Part shown: in pieces, positions 10,772 to 21,800 of the stretch
How the letters are laid out: each line of letters begins with the position of its first letter
How positions within the stretch are numbered: position 1 is the first letter of the stretch
From: Aphrocallistes beatrix
Lineage: Eukaryota; Porifera; Hexactinellida; Sceptrulophora; Aphrocallistidae
NCBI GenBank assembly: GCA_963281255.1
Contig: OY725500.1
Span: 4,211,184-4,275,183, forward strand
Length of the DNA: 64,000 nucleotides
Reading direction: 5' to 3'
Notes under the pieces: generated by a model
The model's database searches: none
Seen by the model: only the letters and a program-made list of their open reading frames with translations
What the model was told of the DNA's origin: nothing
Position numbers and translations under genes: made by a program

Positions 10772-12884
10772 CTAGTAGAGATAGTCTTTTGAAGGATCGT
10801 CTGGGAGAATGCTGCTTTTATCTTGTCCAAACCCACAAAGATTGCAGCTCATCTCATAATCCTATTAAAAACATAAATCTGACTCTGTTTCATTTAGTGG
10901 TTTTATTTGATGGTTTTACTCTTATTACTGTTACAGGAATTTTGTAAAGCTATTAAGTGGTGGTCTATAACTCCAGGAAATGTTAGTTGAAAGTTTAGCT
11001 TGCGTATACAATTAACTGATAAACGATTTAAAAACTAATAAAGTGCTCGTTAACCACATTTAAAATGTAAGATTAATCTTCAGAGAAATTGCAACCACGA
11101 AACACAATCACTAATACTGGCGGAATTTACTGCGTAGGTTGAATCGCTGGCTGCAATAGTACCAAGTAATCTATATGCAGTGGATCCAGACAGACATATC
11201 AGATCTACAGGGAGTCTGTATATACACAGATAAGATTATAACTACGTTTAAGCAGTTTGGCATTAAGACACCTGCCTTGTGTGGGGAGGTGCTAACTGCA
11301 CTGTTCCTGTATCCGATGACTTGTCTATACTTTTTGTTTGGAATTAGTTTTCAATGGGCGTGCTAACTGTATATTTTATATATTTCCAGTCATCTGAATC
11401 CAGTCCACTGTATCAGGGCGTAGCTAATCTAGTTAATCATAGCTGGAATAACTGACATAAATTATTATTGGATAGAATTTACTTTCCAGCGTTCTGACAA
11501 ACCAGTTTTCTAGCCTATCATAATAGGATGTTGAAATTGGTTTATAAAACCACCTCGCTTTTAATAGTTAAACAAAAATATAAAAAATATTGCTATAATA
11601 AAACTTACTTGGTAGCCGTTCACCTCGTCCGCTGAGAAAGAATAGTGATGGTGGGCGATCAGGTGATTGCAATTGGCACATATATCTGAAAATACGTTTG
11701 AGATTATATCTTATACCCTTTTGACCCTTAATAGAAAGAGCATACGCTACGGAAATTTCGGAAGAATGCATTCCCGCTCCGCGTTTTTCACATATAGATA
11801 TAAGCAATCATTGGAGCGCACTTCTTCAATGTTCTGCTAATAAAGAGAATCGAGCTCTATCTTAATTTAATTATATTGTTCTAATTATCAAGAAATTTAA
11901 TCAGATTAAACGTGAAATGTTTTGCCATTCATGTGGGTTGACCAGTATACTCAAGCTTAAATTGACTTTCACTTGTCGCCAAACGTGTGGGCTCTAGTCC
12001 ACATTTCAATCTATTAACAAGCAAATACATTTAGTGATATAGTAGGTTATGTAAGCAAACGATAACCATCTGTACAATAATAATATAACATGTATGGTGT
12101 CTAAATCAATTCTAAATTGAAGCGCTTGAATAATTTAATTGCTTATATAGATGGAACTAAGGTTCTCGTTTATTCGCCTCCGAGAACATCCCCCGACATA
12201 AAAACACGTGTGCATGGTGTTGTGTTTGTATTGAGGATGTTGGGAAAATGGCTCTGAGTCTAGTTTCTAATTTGTGGTGATTAGATCACGTCCCTCTGAA
12301 GTTTTAGTTTCGCTGGCGATATCAACTTGTAGAGTTGTAGTAGCTAACCACATATAACATTGCTTTGGTGATTATCGCCTACTTTGTATAGATTGCATTT
12401 GTGAGGATCTTGCTAGGAAATCAAAGCGAGTCTAAACCAGTTTAATTAAAGGGTAATGACAGAGGATTCTATTTGCATTTTAAATTAGGTTTAAAGGTAT
12501 GTACTTTCTGTATTTCTGAATAATCGTATGCAGAATACATAATTAATTTCTGAAAATCCTAATTTATTCAATCAATAATTGTAGCCTCGGTTAAAGTTCA
12601 TTGAAGTTGATATTGCATTAACTAACGTTCAAATTCAACTGTTTCTTGGCCGGAATCGTCTTCTGCTAACTTTTTACTTGCTTCTTTCGGGAATGCGAAA
12701 CTTCCACACTCCTTACACCCAGCATAGTTAAGCAGAAAGGCTCCTGTTTCGTTGCAAATTGTCCCCTATAAAATATATACATGTACTTATTTATGGACAT
12801 ATTTCTTACAATACTACTATACTAAGAATAGCACAAATTACTCACACGATCTGGGCAGTTTTCTTTCACACAACCAAGACACAT
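10772..12884 (-). CDS. CHURC1: Churchill domain-containing protein 1
   Basis: Four small exons, read on the minus strand as 12884-12846, 12765-12627, 11685-11609 and 10861-10772, join in phases 0, 1 and 0 to give 114 residues. The vertebrate protein has about 112. Churchill is a small zinc-binding protein described as a regulator of FGF/TGF-beta responses in vertebrate embryos. Family signatures include the start MCLGCVKENCPDRG, then GAFLLNYAGCKECG, HICANCNHLIAHHHYSFS, YEMSCNLCG and SILPDDPSK. The zinc-binding CxxC and C/H pairs are all present. Each junction has a GT donor (GTGAGT, GTTAGT, GTAAGT) and an AG acceptor. The introns are 80, 941 and 747 nt, long for this window; no other gene was seen in them. 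Confidence 0.92.
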
Positions 12885-13064
12885 TATGATAAACCAAGGA
12901 TACTAACGGTAAATATTGCTACAGGATGAGTAAAGTTATTTTGCTCCCTTTTGACCTAGAAAACACTAAATGAGTTAATTTATTGGTGAATTTAGCACAC
13001 ATTTACAAATCTACAAATTTGGTACAAAGTTATTTCAGTTACTCCAGCATATCTCTATGTATAT

Positions 13065-13928
13065 TCAGCAAATATATTTTCTGATATCAAATACTTGAAT
13101 TTGGTTGTCCTTCCTGACACAGGCGGAAATTAAGTTGCCTCTTTTGTCGAGCAATAATCCAGTGGGCTTACTAAACAAGTTTTCTTTGGATTTAGTTATC
13201 CCCGATGTGCCCCCAAACCTCCTAATGACTTTCCCCTCTTGTATTTGACAGATGCAATCTCTTCTATAATCAGACAGCCATATGTTTTTACACTCGTCGA
13301 TCCCGAAAAAAGATGGGTTTCCAATATCGGAGTCTTCTCCTTGATTACTTGTAACCATTTTTTGGAGCAATGTTCCCTTCATGTCGTATACATACAAACA
13401 CTTCAGTTCTCCAGTCACCACTATTACAAACTCACTGGTCATTTTAATATCAAAAGGCTTTGGAATATCAATGAATTTCGTGTGAAAATCATTAAACTTT
13501 TTAACGTTATCTCCTCCGTAGTCGCATACAAGCAATGCTTCATTCTGTTGGTCGTATGTTGTCCCGATTGGCTGTTTGAATGAATTAACACAGTTGGCAC
13601 TAGCTCCCCGCAGCTGGGTTATCTCATTCCCTTCCAACGTGTAGAGCGCGAGAGTGTTTGATCCCCAGTTTGTCAGATAGAGTACATTCCCGACTATACA
13701 CATCCCTGCAGGGGTGGACATGGTGTCCTTACTCCCGAAGTGGAACATTGGGTCTAGAGTGGGCGTGAACACCTGGACGTAATGGAACACTGCGTCTGCC
13801 AGGTAGATCAGCTCGGATTCTTGATCTTGCGTCATTCCACGCGGACCTTGAGGAAATTCGGCACAGTTTCCTCTTTTTTTTGTCGTAATAACCGGTTTTA
13901 TCGGTTTCTTTTTCGGAAGACCAGCCAT
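13065..13928 (-). CDS. NHL-repeat beta-propeller protein
   Basis: A 287-residue single-exon protein. After a short basic, proline/lysine-rich start (MAGLPKKKPIKPV) it is built from about six NHL-type blades. Examples are STPAGMCIVGNVLYLTNWG, QPIGTTYDQQNEALLVCDYG, GNPSFFGIDECKNIWLSDY and SKPTGLLLDKRGNLISAC. The recurring pattern of P-x-G-[hydrophobic], then 'D..GN', then '[V/L]xD' is typical of NHL propellers, which bind protein, RNA or small ligands. No RING, B-box or filamin domain precedes the propeller, so it is not a TRIM-NHL protein, and no signal peptide is evident. The exact orthologue is not recognised. The ATG at 13928 faces the helicase start at 14306, so the two may share a promoter region. 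Confidence 0.75.
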   Translation of the reverse strand: MAGLPKKKPIKPVITTKKRGNCAEFPQGPRGMTQDQESELIYLADAVFHYVQVFTPTLDPMFHFGSKDTMSTPAGMCIVGNVLYLTNWGSNTLALYTLEGNEITQLRGASANCVNSFKQPIGTTYDQQNEALLVCDYGGDNVKKFNDFHTKFIDIPKPFDIKMTSEFVIVVTGELKCLYVYDMKGTLLQKMVTSNQGEDSDIGNPSFFGIDECKNIWLSDYRRDCICQIQEGKVIRRFGGTSGITKSKENLFSKPTGLLLDKRGNLISACVRKDNQIQVFDIRKYIC

Positions 13929-14305
13929 TTCAAATAGAATCTAAATTTAGACCAAAAACCTATTCACACATATATTCTGTTCTAGACAAAGGAAAGCTGA
14001 GCCTATACAATATTTACAATCAAATCAAGACTCGAACGTTGAAATGGATACTAGACTGAGTGTAACTTGAACATGTGTGGAGCGTATTGAAAACCAGTTG
14101 CCTAACTACACAATTGGGATCTGGTTTGGCCGACATATCATTATATCACATTACTTGACATCAAACCATTCAACTTAGTTTTGTAGTCCGATATAAGTTT
14201 GCATAATTAGGCGCAAAGTGCCTACAAACGATCAATTTCCTAAATGTACCATCTAACACTATTTTTGTAGTATTCATAATACCACACTAGATAGCCATTG
14301 TTACG
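13929..14305. other. Divergent promoter region between the NHL gene and the DEAD-box helicase
   Basis: About 377 AT-rich bases separate the two outward-facing starts. No clear TATA box or repeat was recognised; its role as a shared promoter is inferred from gene orientation. Confidence 0.4.
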
Positions 14306-16076
14306 ATGAGAAGAATTCTAAAAAGTGTCATGACAGTGCGACCAACTTTGGGGCTAGGGGCTGCTCAGTTTAGTAGTTTCTCTGGACCAGGAGATCAGTT
14401 CCGCCCCCACGATGGGTTCCTGGGATCTCGGAGGTCTCGGGGGTCTCGGGAGTCTCAGGAGTTTCAGGAGTTTCAAGGGGATCAAGAGTTTCAGGGGTAC
14501 CAGGGGAATCGAGGGAATCGAGGGTATCGAGGCCCTCAAAGGAAGGACCGTATGGATACATTTATGGAAGAATTAGGAGCTTATTCGAGACCCAGAAAGC
14601 AGGAACAGCTCGGAGCTCTGAAGAAAAACATCTACATAGAGAATGAGAAAACAAAGGCTCGAAACAGCAAGACAGTGAAAGAGATGCGCGAGAATGGAAA
14701 AATTCTAGTCCCCGAAAACACACCTAATCCGATCAAGCATTTCAATGAGCTCCAATTTGGTGATAATGTCATCGAATATTTGAGTTCACAGTACCAGATG
14801 CCCACTGCTATCCAGAGCCAGGCTTGGCCCATCGTTCTCTCCGGCAAAGACCTGATCGGTATTTCGGAGACAGGTTCCGGTAAAACCCTCGGGTTCATTC
14901 TGCCTATACTCGAACACATCCGTCAGCAGAATATTTCGCTGTCACAGACGCTGTCCGATCGGATGGTAGTCGCGCCTGCTGGCATCATCGTTGCCCCGGT
15001 GAGGGAGCTAGCTAGGCAGATAAGTGAAGTTGCCAAGGAGTATGAAGAGTTTTTTGGGTTGCGTTCTGCGCTTTTTTACGGAGGATCTGGGAAGAATCAT
15101 CAGACTACCCATTTCCACGAAGGGTTCCACCTCTGTATTGGCACGCCTGGCCGTCTGCTGGACTTTGCACACAGTGGAAATCTCGATCTTGAGCGGGCGA
15201 GTACTTCTAGCTATTTATAGTCTAGGCGCTCATATGCGCGTAGATACTTACTAACTGTTCCTTCATCTAGATTAGTGTATGTGTCCTGGATGAGGCAGAC
15301 ACGATGCTCAATATGGGTTTCTACAAGCAGATCTATAACTTGATCCAGCGAACGAGACCTGACAGACAGACCCTGCTCTGGACCGCCACCTGGCCACAGG
15401 ATGTCAAGGAACTCGCGAGAGATGTCACCTCGAAACCAATCAAAATTGACATCGGGTCTGAAGACCTACGCACCAAAGCGTCCATCTACCAGGAGATCAT
15501 AGTGACCAGGGGCAGATTGGAGTATTGTGAGTTGCCTGATTCGCTTGAATGTATGTAATGCAGGTTGAGTATTGATAATTTCCCCTCTCAGCTATCTTGG
15601 GTGAGTTGTTCGACCGCATTCTGAAAGAAAATAACCCCAAAACTCTTCTATTCACCAACACCAAGGCTCGGGCCGACCGTCTCTACTACATTATGCGCAA
15701 GAACGGTTTGAAAGTCGATTGCATTCACAGCGACAAGTCTCAACCTGCGCGCGAAGATGCACTTAGCAGATTCCGCGAAGGTTACTTAGATTTTCTGGTC
15801 GCTACTGACGTCGCCTCCCGCGGCCTGGACATCAAAGGGATCCAGAATATCGTGAATGTCGACTTTCCGGCTAACATCGTGAGTTACATCCATAGGATCG
15901 GACGCACTGCCAGGGGGGAAAAGAAAGGCAAGGCCTTCTCCATATTCACACCGCATGACATCAGCTTAGCCAAAGATTTGGTTAAACTGCTCAAGGAGAC
16001 GAATCAGAAAATCAATCCTGATTTAGTGAAATTGATGCGGGGAGGCCGAATTGACGACCGCGAAATTGACTACTAG
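14306..16076 (+). CDS. DEAD-box ATP-dependent RNA helicase, DDX5/DDX17/DDX43-like
   Basis: Three exons (14306-15196, 15271-15526, 15592-16076) give about 543 residues. Helicase motifs appear in order: Q motif (MPTAIQSQAWP), motif I (SETGSGKT), Ia (PVRELARQ), GG, TPGR, II (VLDEAD), III (TATWP, usually SATWP), TKARAD, HSDKSQ, ATDVASRGLD and HRIGRTAR. It should be an ATP-dependent RNA unwindase. The order and the WP after motif III fit the DDX5/17/43 group. Motif I begins with S rather than A, and Ia has V where T is usual. The N-terminus is Arg/Ser-rich and could be a mitochondrial presequence; it is followed by a Gln/Phe/Gly/Arg low-complexity tract at about residues 45-75. Intron 1 fits only as a GC-AG intron. 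Substrate unknown. Confidence 0.88.
15197..15270 (+). other. Probable GC-AG intron in the DEAD-box gene
   Basis: The only cut that keeps motif II aligned without gaps ends exon 1 after codon CGG at 15196 and resumes at 15271, giving LERISVCVLDEAD. The intron then starts GCGAGT and ends CTAG. The nearby GT at 15201 gives the wrong phase. GC-AG introns are a known minor class of U2 introns. Confidence 0.65.
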
Positions 16077-16266
16077 ACTCTACGGCTTTAGTCACTTAGT
16101 TAATTCTTAAATTTAGTCTAGAATTGATCTGATTTGATAGTTTTTCACTAGTTTATATGCTCTATCGAATCGAAATGACCGAAGGCACTTCTTTCTTATA
16201 TCTTTTCTTAATTTCTTTCTCAATCCGAATTCGCTTCCCCCTTTCACTAATTAGCAGCGTTAGGAC

Positions 16267-17127
16267 ATGGCTACAGAAAGCAGGGAGGAGCTGAAGCACC
16301 TGGCCAAGCTAGCGGAGCAGGGGGAGAGGTACGATGACATGGTCGAGTACATGAGGAAGTTTGTGGAGAGGCCGGGTGAACTGGACTCGGATGAGCGTAA
16401 CCTCCTCTCTGTGGCGTACAAGTACGTGGTGGGGTCACGACGTAGCGCCTACCGCATCCTGTCCAGCATTGGGGAGAGAGAGGAGAAAAGGGACCCAGAC
16501 AGCTACAAGCTAGAGATCATCAAGGATTACAAGTTTAAGCTGGAGGGAGAGCTGGACCAACTGTGTCTAGAACTGTTAGACAAGGTAGGCTAGTGACGTC
16601 ACTCCCATATGCGCACGTATTAACCTGCACAGTGTGTCTAGATCCTGACTGAGGACTTTATCGCGAGACACCAAGAGGAAGAATCTGTCGTTTTCTTCTG
16701 GAAGATGAAAGCCGACTACTACCGGTACATGGCGGAGTACAAGGTGGCGGAGGCCAGAGAAGAGGTCTGTGCTGGCGCCAACACCTGCTACTCCAAGGCT
16801 TGGGATCTCGCGGGGAAGCTAGGTCCGGTGAACCCCATCAAACTGGGACTGGTGCTGAACTACTCTGTGTTCTTTTTCGAGATTATGAATGAGCCTGATA
16901 AGGCGTGTGAGCTAGCTAAGAAGTCGTTTGAAAGTGCCAAGAGCGAGCTTGATACTTTTAGTGAGAGCACACCGAAGGACTCCATGCTGATACTACAGTT
17001 GCTGAATGATAACCTCTCTCTTTGGACTCCTAGTAAGTGCATGCCAGCTGATATTTGGGATATAGCGGTGTTTGTTTTTATTTGTGTTTACTTCTTAGAA
17101 GATGATAGCCCGCCAGAAGATGATTAA
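16267..17127 (+). CDS. 14-3-3 protein, copy A
   Basis: Three exons (16267-16584, 16642-17032, 17099-17127; phases 0 and 1) give about 245 residues. 14-3-3 proteins are dimeric cytosolic adaptors that bind phosphoserine/threonine motifs. The protein shows the canonical [20 protein letters not shown] helix with the phosphate-binding Lys and Arg, then YYRYMAEYK with the conserved Arg-Tyr pair, and [14 protein letters not shown] and LLNDNLSLW near the end. The tail after LWTP is short and acidic (KDDSPPEDD). Intron positions match copy B immediately downstream, so the two arose by tandem duplication. The first intron contains a perfect TGACGTCA palindrome at 16594. By eye it is somewhat closer to the epsilon class, but that is uncertain. 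Confidence 0.93.
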
Positions 17128-17354
17128 GATTCGTGAGTATTTGTGCTCTCAGTAATGTATTTCAATTAGAATTTTATTTTTCGCTTTAGTCCATGGTGTG
17201 TATGACTTTTTCATTATAAATTAGAGCTTCTATATTCTTAGATTTGTGATTGCATTAATGTGAAGTACAATTTTACGAATTCATAAGGGATGACTGTAAT
17301 TTGTGAGTTTTGTTCGAAATTAATCCGTTGGGACAGCGTACTTAGCCGATTAGA

Positions 17355-18248
17355 ATGTCAGAGGAGGCCTCAGACGAGAAGAAGAAACTCATCTACCAAG
17401 CGCGTTTAGCCGAGCACTGCGAGAGGTACGAAGACATGGTTGAAGCGATGAAGACAGTGGCGCAGAAGTATTCTCCGATCGATGTGGACGAGCGCAACTT
17501 ACTGTCTGTGGGGTATAAGAACATCGTGGGGGTGAGACGCACCGCTTGGCGCACCTTCAACTACATGCTGACCAAGGCTCCAGACGACCAGCAGCTGATG
17601 GACTATATGAAGCGAGTAGAGGATGAGTTGGACGAGAAGTGCAATGAAATAATATCAGACGTGAGTGCTTGTAGGTTTGAGTTAGAGTGTGCTGCCTTAC
17701 ACCGTATATTCTGTGCAGATTTTATCAGCAGAATTCATCGACAAGTCAGAAAAACCGGAAGACAAGGTCTTCTACCTCAAGATGAAGGGGGACTACTATC
17801 GGTACATGGCTGAGTACAAGAGAGATGCAGATAGGGCAGAGGTGGCGAACAATGCTTTGGAAGCTTATAAAGAGGCGGATAGGCTATCACAAAAAGATCT
17901 CTCTTGCACCGATACCATCCGACTGGGACTCGCCTTGAATTTCTCAGTTTTTTACTTTGAGATCTTGAATGAGCAGAGCAAAGCTTGCGAACTCGCCAAG
18001 CAGGCGTATGAAAGTGCCGAGGCTAACGTTGAACAGCTGCCGGAAGGAGACTATAAAGACGCGCACCTCATCCTCCAGCTGCTGAGGGACAACCTCACGC
18101 TCTGGCAGTCAGGTAACAAATTTATTTAAATACGCGATAGGTGGTCTTGTACAAAGTTCTTCTTTGATTTTATTTGTTAACAGAAATAGAAGATGATGTG
18201 GAAGGGCAAAAGCCTGGGGAGAATGGAGAAGACAAAGATGACCAGTGA
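17355..18248 (+). CDS. 14-3-3 protein, copy B
   Basis: Three exons (17355-17660, 17719-18112, 18184-18248; phases 0 and 1) give about 254 residues. Conserved segments include [49 protein letters not shown] and LLRDNLTLWQS, carrying the phospho-ligand binding Lys, Arg, Arg and Tyr. The acidic C-terminal tail (EIEDDVEGQKPGENGEDKDD) is longer than in copy A and is encoded by a separate last exon, as in copy A. The same intron positions and the 227-base spacing point to tandem duplication. Copy B keeps family-consensus residues more faithfully, while copy A looks more derived. It should be an intact phosphoprotein adaptor. Confidence 0.94.
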
Positions 18249-18894
18249 GGCTAGGCTTGATGGCAGCGTCCCTTTGTCTTTCTTTCGTGTTTAGTTTGAT
18301 TTTGATTAACTATAATTATTTAGATTCAAATGTATGTATATTTACTGATTATTAGCCTTCATTTAATAATATCTAGATGTATCTACTAGAGTAGTGTAGC
18401 ATTGGTGTATTAATTTTATTTATAAGTGAATGAGACTTGTTTCTATTCAGTTCAGAGTGTATTGTAGTGAGGGGGTGATTGCGTTACACAGTGTGTCTAG
18501 GAATGCCAGACTGTTTCCCTAGGCACCACAACTGCGCTGTACCTTTAACTTTGTTTAATTGTACTTGCTCTTGTATAGGCTCTGTGCCCTTTGAAGTTCC
18601 CTTGCTGGTCTATCAATTATTTATCTGAGTTTTATCTGTTAAACTCAAATTAATTATTCTGTAATTCGGTACTAATAGGTTTCTCTCGACAACTTAACAT
18701 TAGCAGCTAATCTATCAGACATCTGCGAACTGATCTAGAAATAAATATATGATAAAGCTAGTGAGAAAACTCTTTGTTCTGCTCTCCGCGTAAGCAAGCT
18801 TTACAGAAACTTTGATCGGCTTTTAGGCTCAGCGAATACTTGCAACGCTTTAATAGTATAAAAGGTTTTATTCACATTTTTTTAATAACTGAGA
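18249..18894. other. Intergenic spacer with TATA-type promoter at its end
   Basis: About 646 AT-rich bases between 14-3-3 copy B and the Ig/FN3 receptor. It holds the 14-3-3 3'UTR and, at 18857, a TATAAAAG close to the next ATG. No open frame of interest. Confidence 0.5.
18857..18864 (+). promoter_or_regulatory. TATA box of the Ig/FN3 receptor gene
   Basis: TATAAAAG lies 38 bases before the ATG at 18895. With a usual TATA-to-start spacing near 30, the 5'UTR would be only about ten bases, unless a leader is added or transcription starts elsewhere. Confidence 0.5.
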
Positions 18895-21800
18895 ATGACT
18901 ACTCTTTTCCTTTTCATTTGCATTTTGTCGTTTAACTTCTTTTCCCCGACAACTCCTACTGACGTTGTGCATGCCATCTTGGACCAGGATTATCTCTACA
19001 ATTGTCAGCTTACAGACACTCCCAGAAGCGAAATACAATGGACCATACAAGGTAGCGAAGTATCTGTAAACTCGACTTCTTACACAATCTATCCCAACGG
19101 CAGTCTGCTATTCACTCCCATAACGACAGCTATTGCTGGAGCTACCGTTTTAAATCAATGCTGTTTGGGTTCGAATTGTTCTCCGTTCTTTATTTTCTTA
19201 TCTGTCATCAACACGCCCATAGCTCAGAATGCCAGCGGAGTGGAGTTCAGTAGCATTACTTTAGTTTGCGATTCTAACAACTCCTCACCTCCCCCCAGCT
19301 TCTCCTGGTATCGGAATGGTTCCAAGATCAGCAGCAACCGCATGACGATGCTAGAGAGTGTGACGCGGGCAGATGCAGGTGTGTACACCTGTAACATCGC
19401 GAACGAGTTAGGGAGTAAGAGCACTGATATTCAGGTCACCATTGAGTACATGCCGACTGCCGAGATCACAGGGGAGTATCAGAGGTTGGCCCCGGCTGGT
19501 AGTACGGTGCAATTGTCTTGCAGTTTCGATGGACTTCCTAAACCAGTCGTGAGTTGGAGATACAGTAGTGATGCCGTCTTTTCTAGCTCCCTCCCGATCA
19601 TAAATCCAGCTCTGTCCTTCCCAAGTGCGAATTCCGTCACACTCACTCTCTCTGCCATCACGTACGAACAGACGGGCTATTACCACTGCTTAGCTGCTAA
19701 CGCGCATGGGAACTCAACCTCTCTTGTCCGCGTGACTGTCCAGACGGCTCCTCAACCGCCGCTGATATCCGTAGCAAGCGTACAATCGCGAAACTTCACT
19801 GTCAGGTGGTCCTACCAGGACAATGGAAACTCTCCTCTCACGCATACTATTGTAGAGTACAAACTCGACACAACTTCTACATGGCTGAGTGTGATGATAG
19901 TTGGAAACGCAACCACTGAGTTTACTCCCTCCGAGCAGTTGGTAGCAAACTCTCTCTATCTTATACGGGTCTTTGTTGAGAATTCCATCAACAGTAGTCT
20001 TCCCGCTGAGACTAGTGCTCGCACCCTCCCCTTGGTCCCCCCTGTCCCTAGGAGCGTCACCTTGCAAGTGATTTCCCACCTCGTTCTGGAGCTAATGTGG
20101 GAGCCGCCCACTCTCACCTCGGAACACACCCCTGTAGAGAAGTATGAGTGTCAACTGAAGTCTGAAAGCGAGGCTGATTGGCGTTCTGTGGTAACATTAT
20201 CTCCCACTCAGTTCAGTTATTCCTTCAACAGCTTGAATCCTGGTACTCTCTACCTCTCACGTGTCAGGTGCGGAAACTCAGCCGGATACAGCACACCCTG
20301 GGTGCAAGTGTCGAACCGGACAAATCACACCATCCCAGGGCCGCCCTCCCTTCAAGTCACATCTCTCGACTTCATGAAGATACGTGTCAACTGGACTCCT
20401 GGGTCTGATGGGGGCAGACCCCTCGAGACATGGACCATCGAGATATCAAAAGACGCCCTGACATGGGAGAATAGAGGGACTTTTCCCGCTTCTCTGAGGA
20501 CCTATGACATTGACGGCCTCGAACCAGACACTTCGTATTATGTGCGTATTTGGGTCACTAATAAGATTGGGTCTAGCCGCACTGTGCAGGCACAAACCGC
20601 CACGCTCTCCAAGAGCCCTCTCGGCGTGGTGGATAGTGACATAACTCCAGTCTCTGTCACCGCCACCTCGATCCTTCTGTCCTGGATCCCGGTGAACTAC
20701 ACTGACGTAGCAGTGTCGATAGAGTACGAGATCAACTACTCTCTGCTGTCAGATCCTCTCCTCCCCTTAAGTACGGTCAGGACTAACGGGACCTCCTACA
20801 CCTTTCAAGACCTGCTGCCCTTGTCCACCTACAGCTTCTCTATCCGTGTCACGGACGGAGAGGACAGGAGTGACAGAGACGTTGTGTTCACTCTCACCAC
20901 TACCCTCCCTGCTCTGAATATCACACAGACACCGGCCGATTCCCTCCTCGGCACCAGAGTCGTACTTAGCTGTGTATTCGCTGAGAAGTACAGAGACGTC
21001 TACGAGCCTGCCTTCGTATCCTGGTACAAGGGAGTCCATCTGATGCAGGAGGGTCAGAAGGTGCGAGAGGATCCTGACTACTTCTACCTGTATCAACATT
21101 ACCTCGTCTTCCCGGAACTTCACTCTTCCCATTTCGGGAATTACTCCTGTCGCGTAGGCAGTCAATTCGCTTCTAAGACCGTGACAGGGAGATCTATAGA
21201 CACAAGTTTCCAGCTGTGGGAAGAGAACATGGTAGTCATCATTACAGCCATCGTCCTCGTCTCAGCGATGATTATATTCCTGTGCGGCTTATCCCTCATT
21301 CTCTGCTGTGTATTCTGCGTTCGAAGGCACAGAAAAGCGAAGAATGCTCGCTATCCTGTCGGCATTCCCACCAAATCCTGGACGAACACGAGCACTTACT
21401 CCCCGCTCAGGTCGGATCAGACCGGGTTTAACCCGCTCAAACTTGAGCCGCTTCCTCCCCACCGCGACTCCTTGACGGACGGGAGCCCCGATCACCTGCG
21501 GGGGGAGCCCACCTACACCACCTCCTTCCTCCACAACCTCTCCCCGGGCTCTACTCTTGAGCGGCCGGTCGTTCCGCGGTCTGCCATCCTTCCTATCCCC
21601 GTGGAGCGATCCGAGGCAGAGTCCAGTAAGTCCACGCCCATCCCCCCGCCCCCTTTCTCAGCGGAGGAGGTTTTTGGAGACATCGCATCGCTTCCCAAAC
21701 GCCTGACCATCACAGAAGGGATGACCAGCCTCCGAGCTGAGAAGAATCCGCCTCCTTCTCCCCCCTTGTCCGTAAAGACTGCCCCCAACTATGAGAACAC

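Noticed and set aside
11175-11366. Open frame of 63 codons inside the Churchill gene
   Set aside because: It lies on the opposite strand in the third Churchill intron and shows no domain, codon bias or splice context.
14354-14561. Two minus-strand frames rich in Pro/Leu/Glu/Thr
   Set aside because: They are the complement of the Gln/Phe/Gly/Arg low-complexity tract of the DEAD-box protein, not separate genes.
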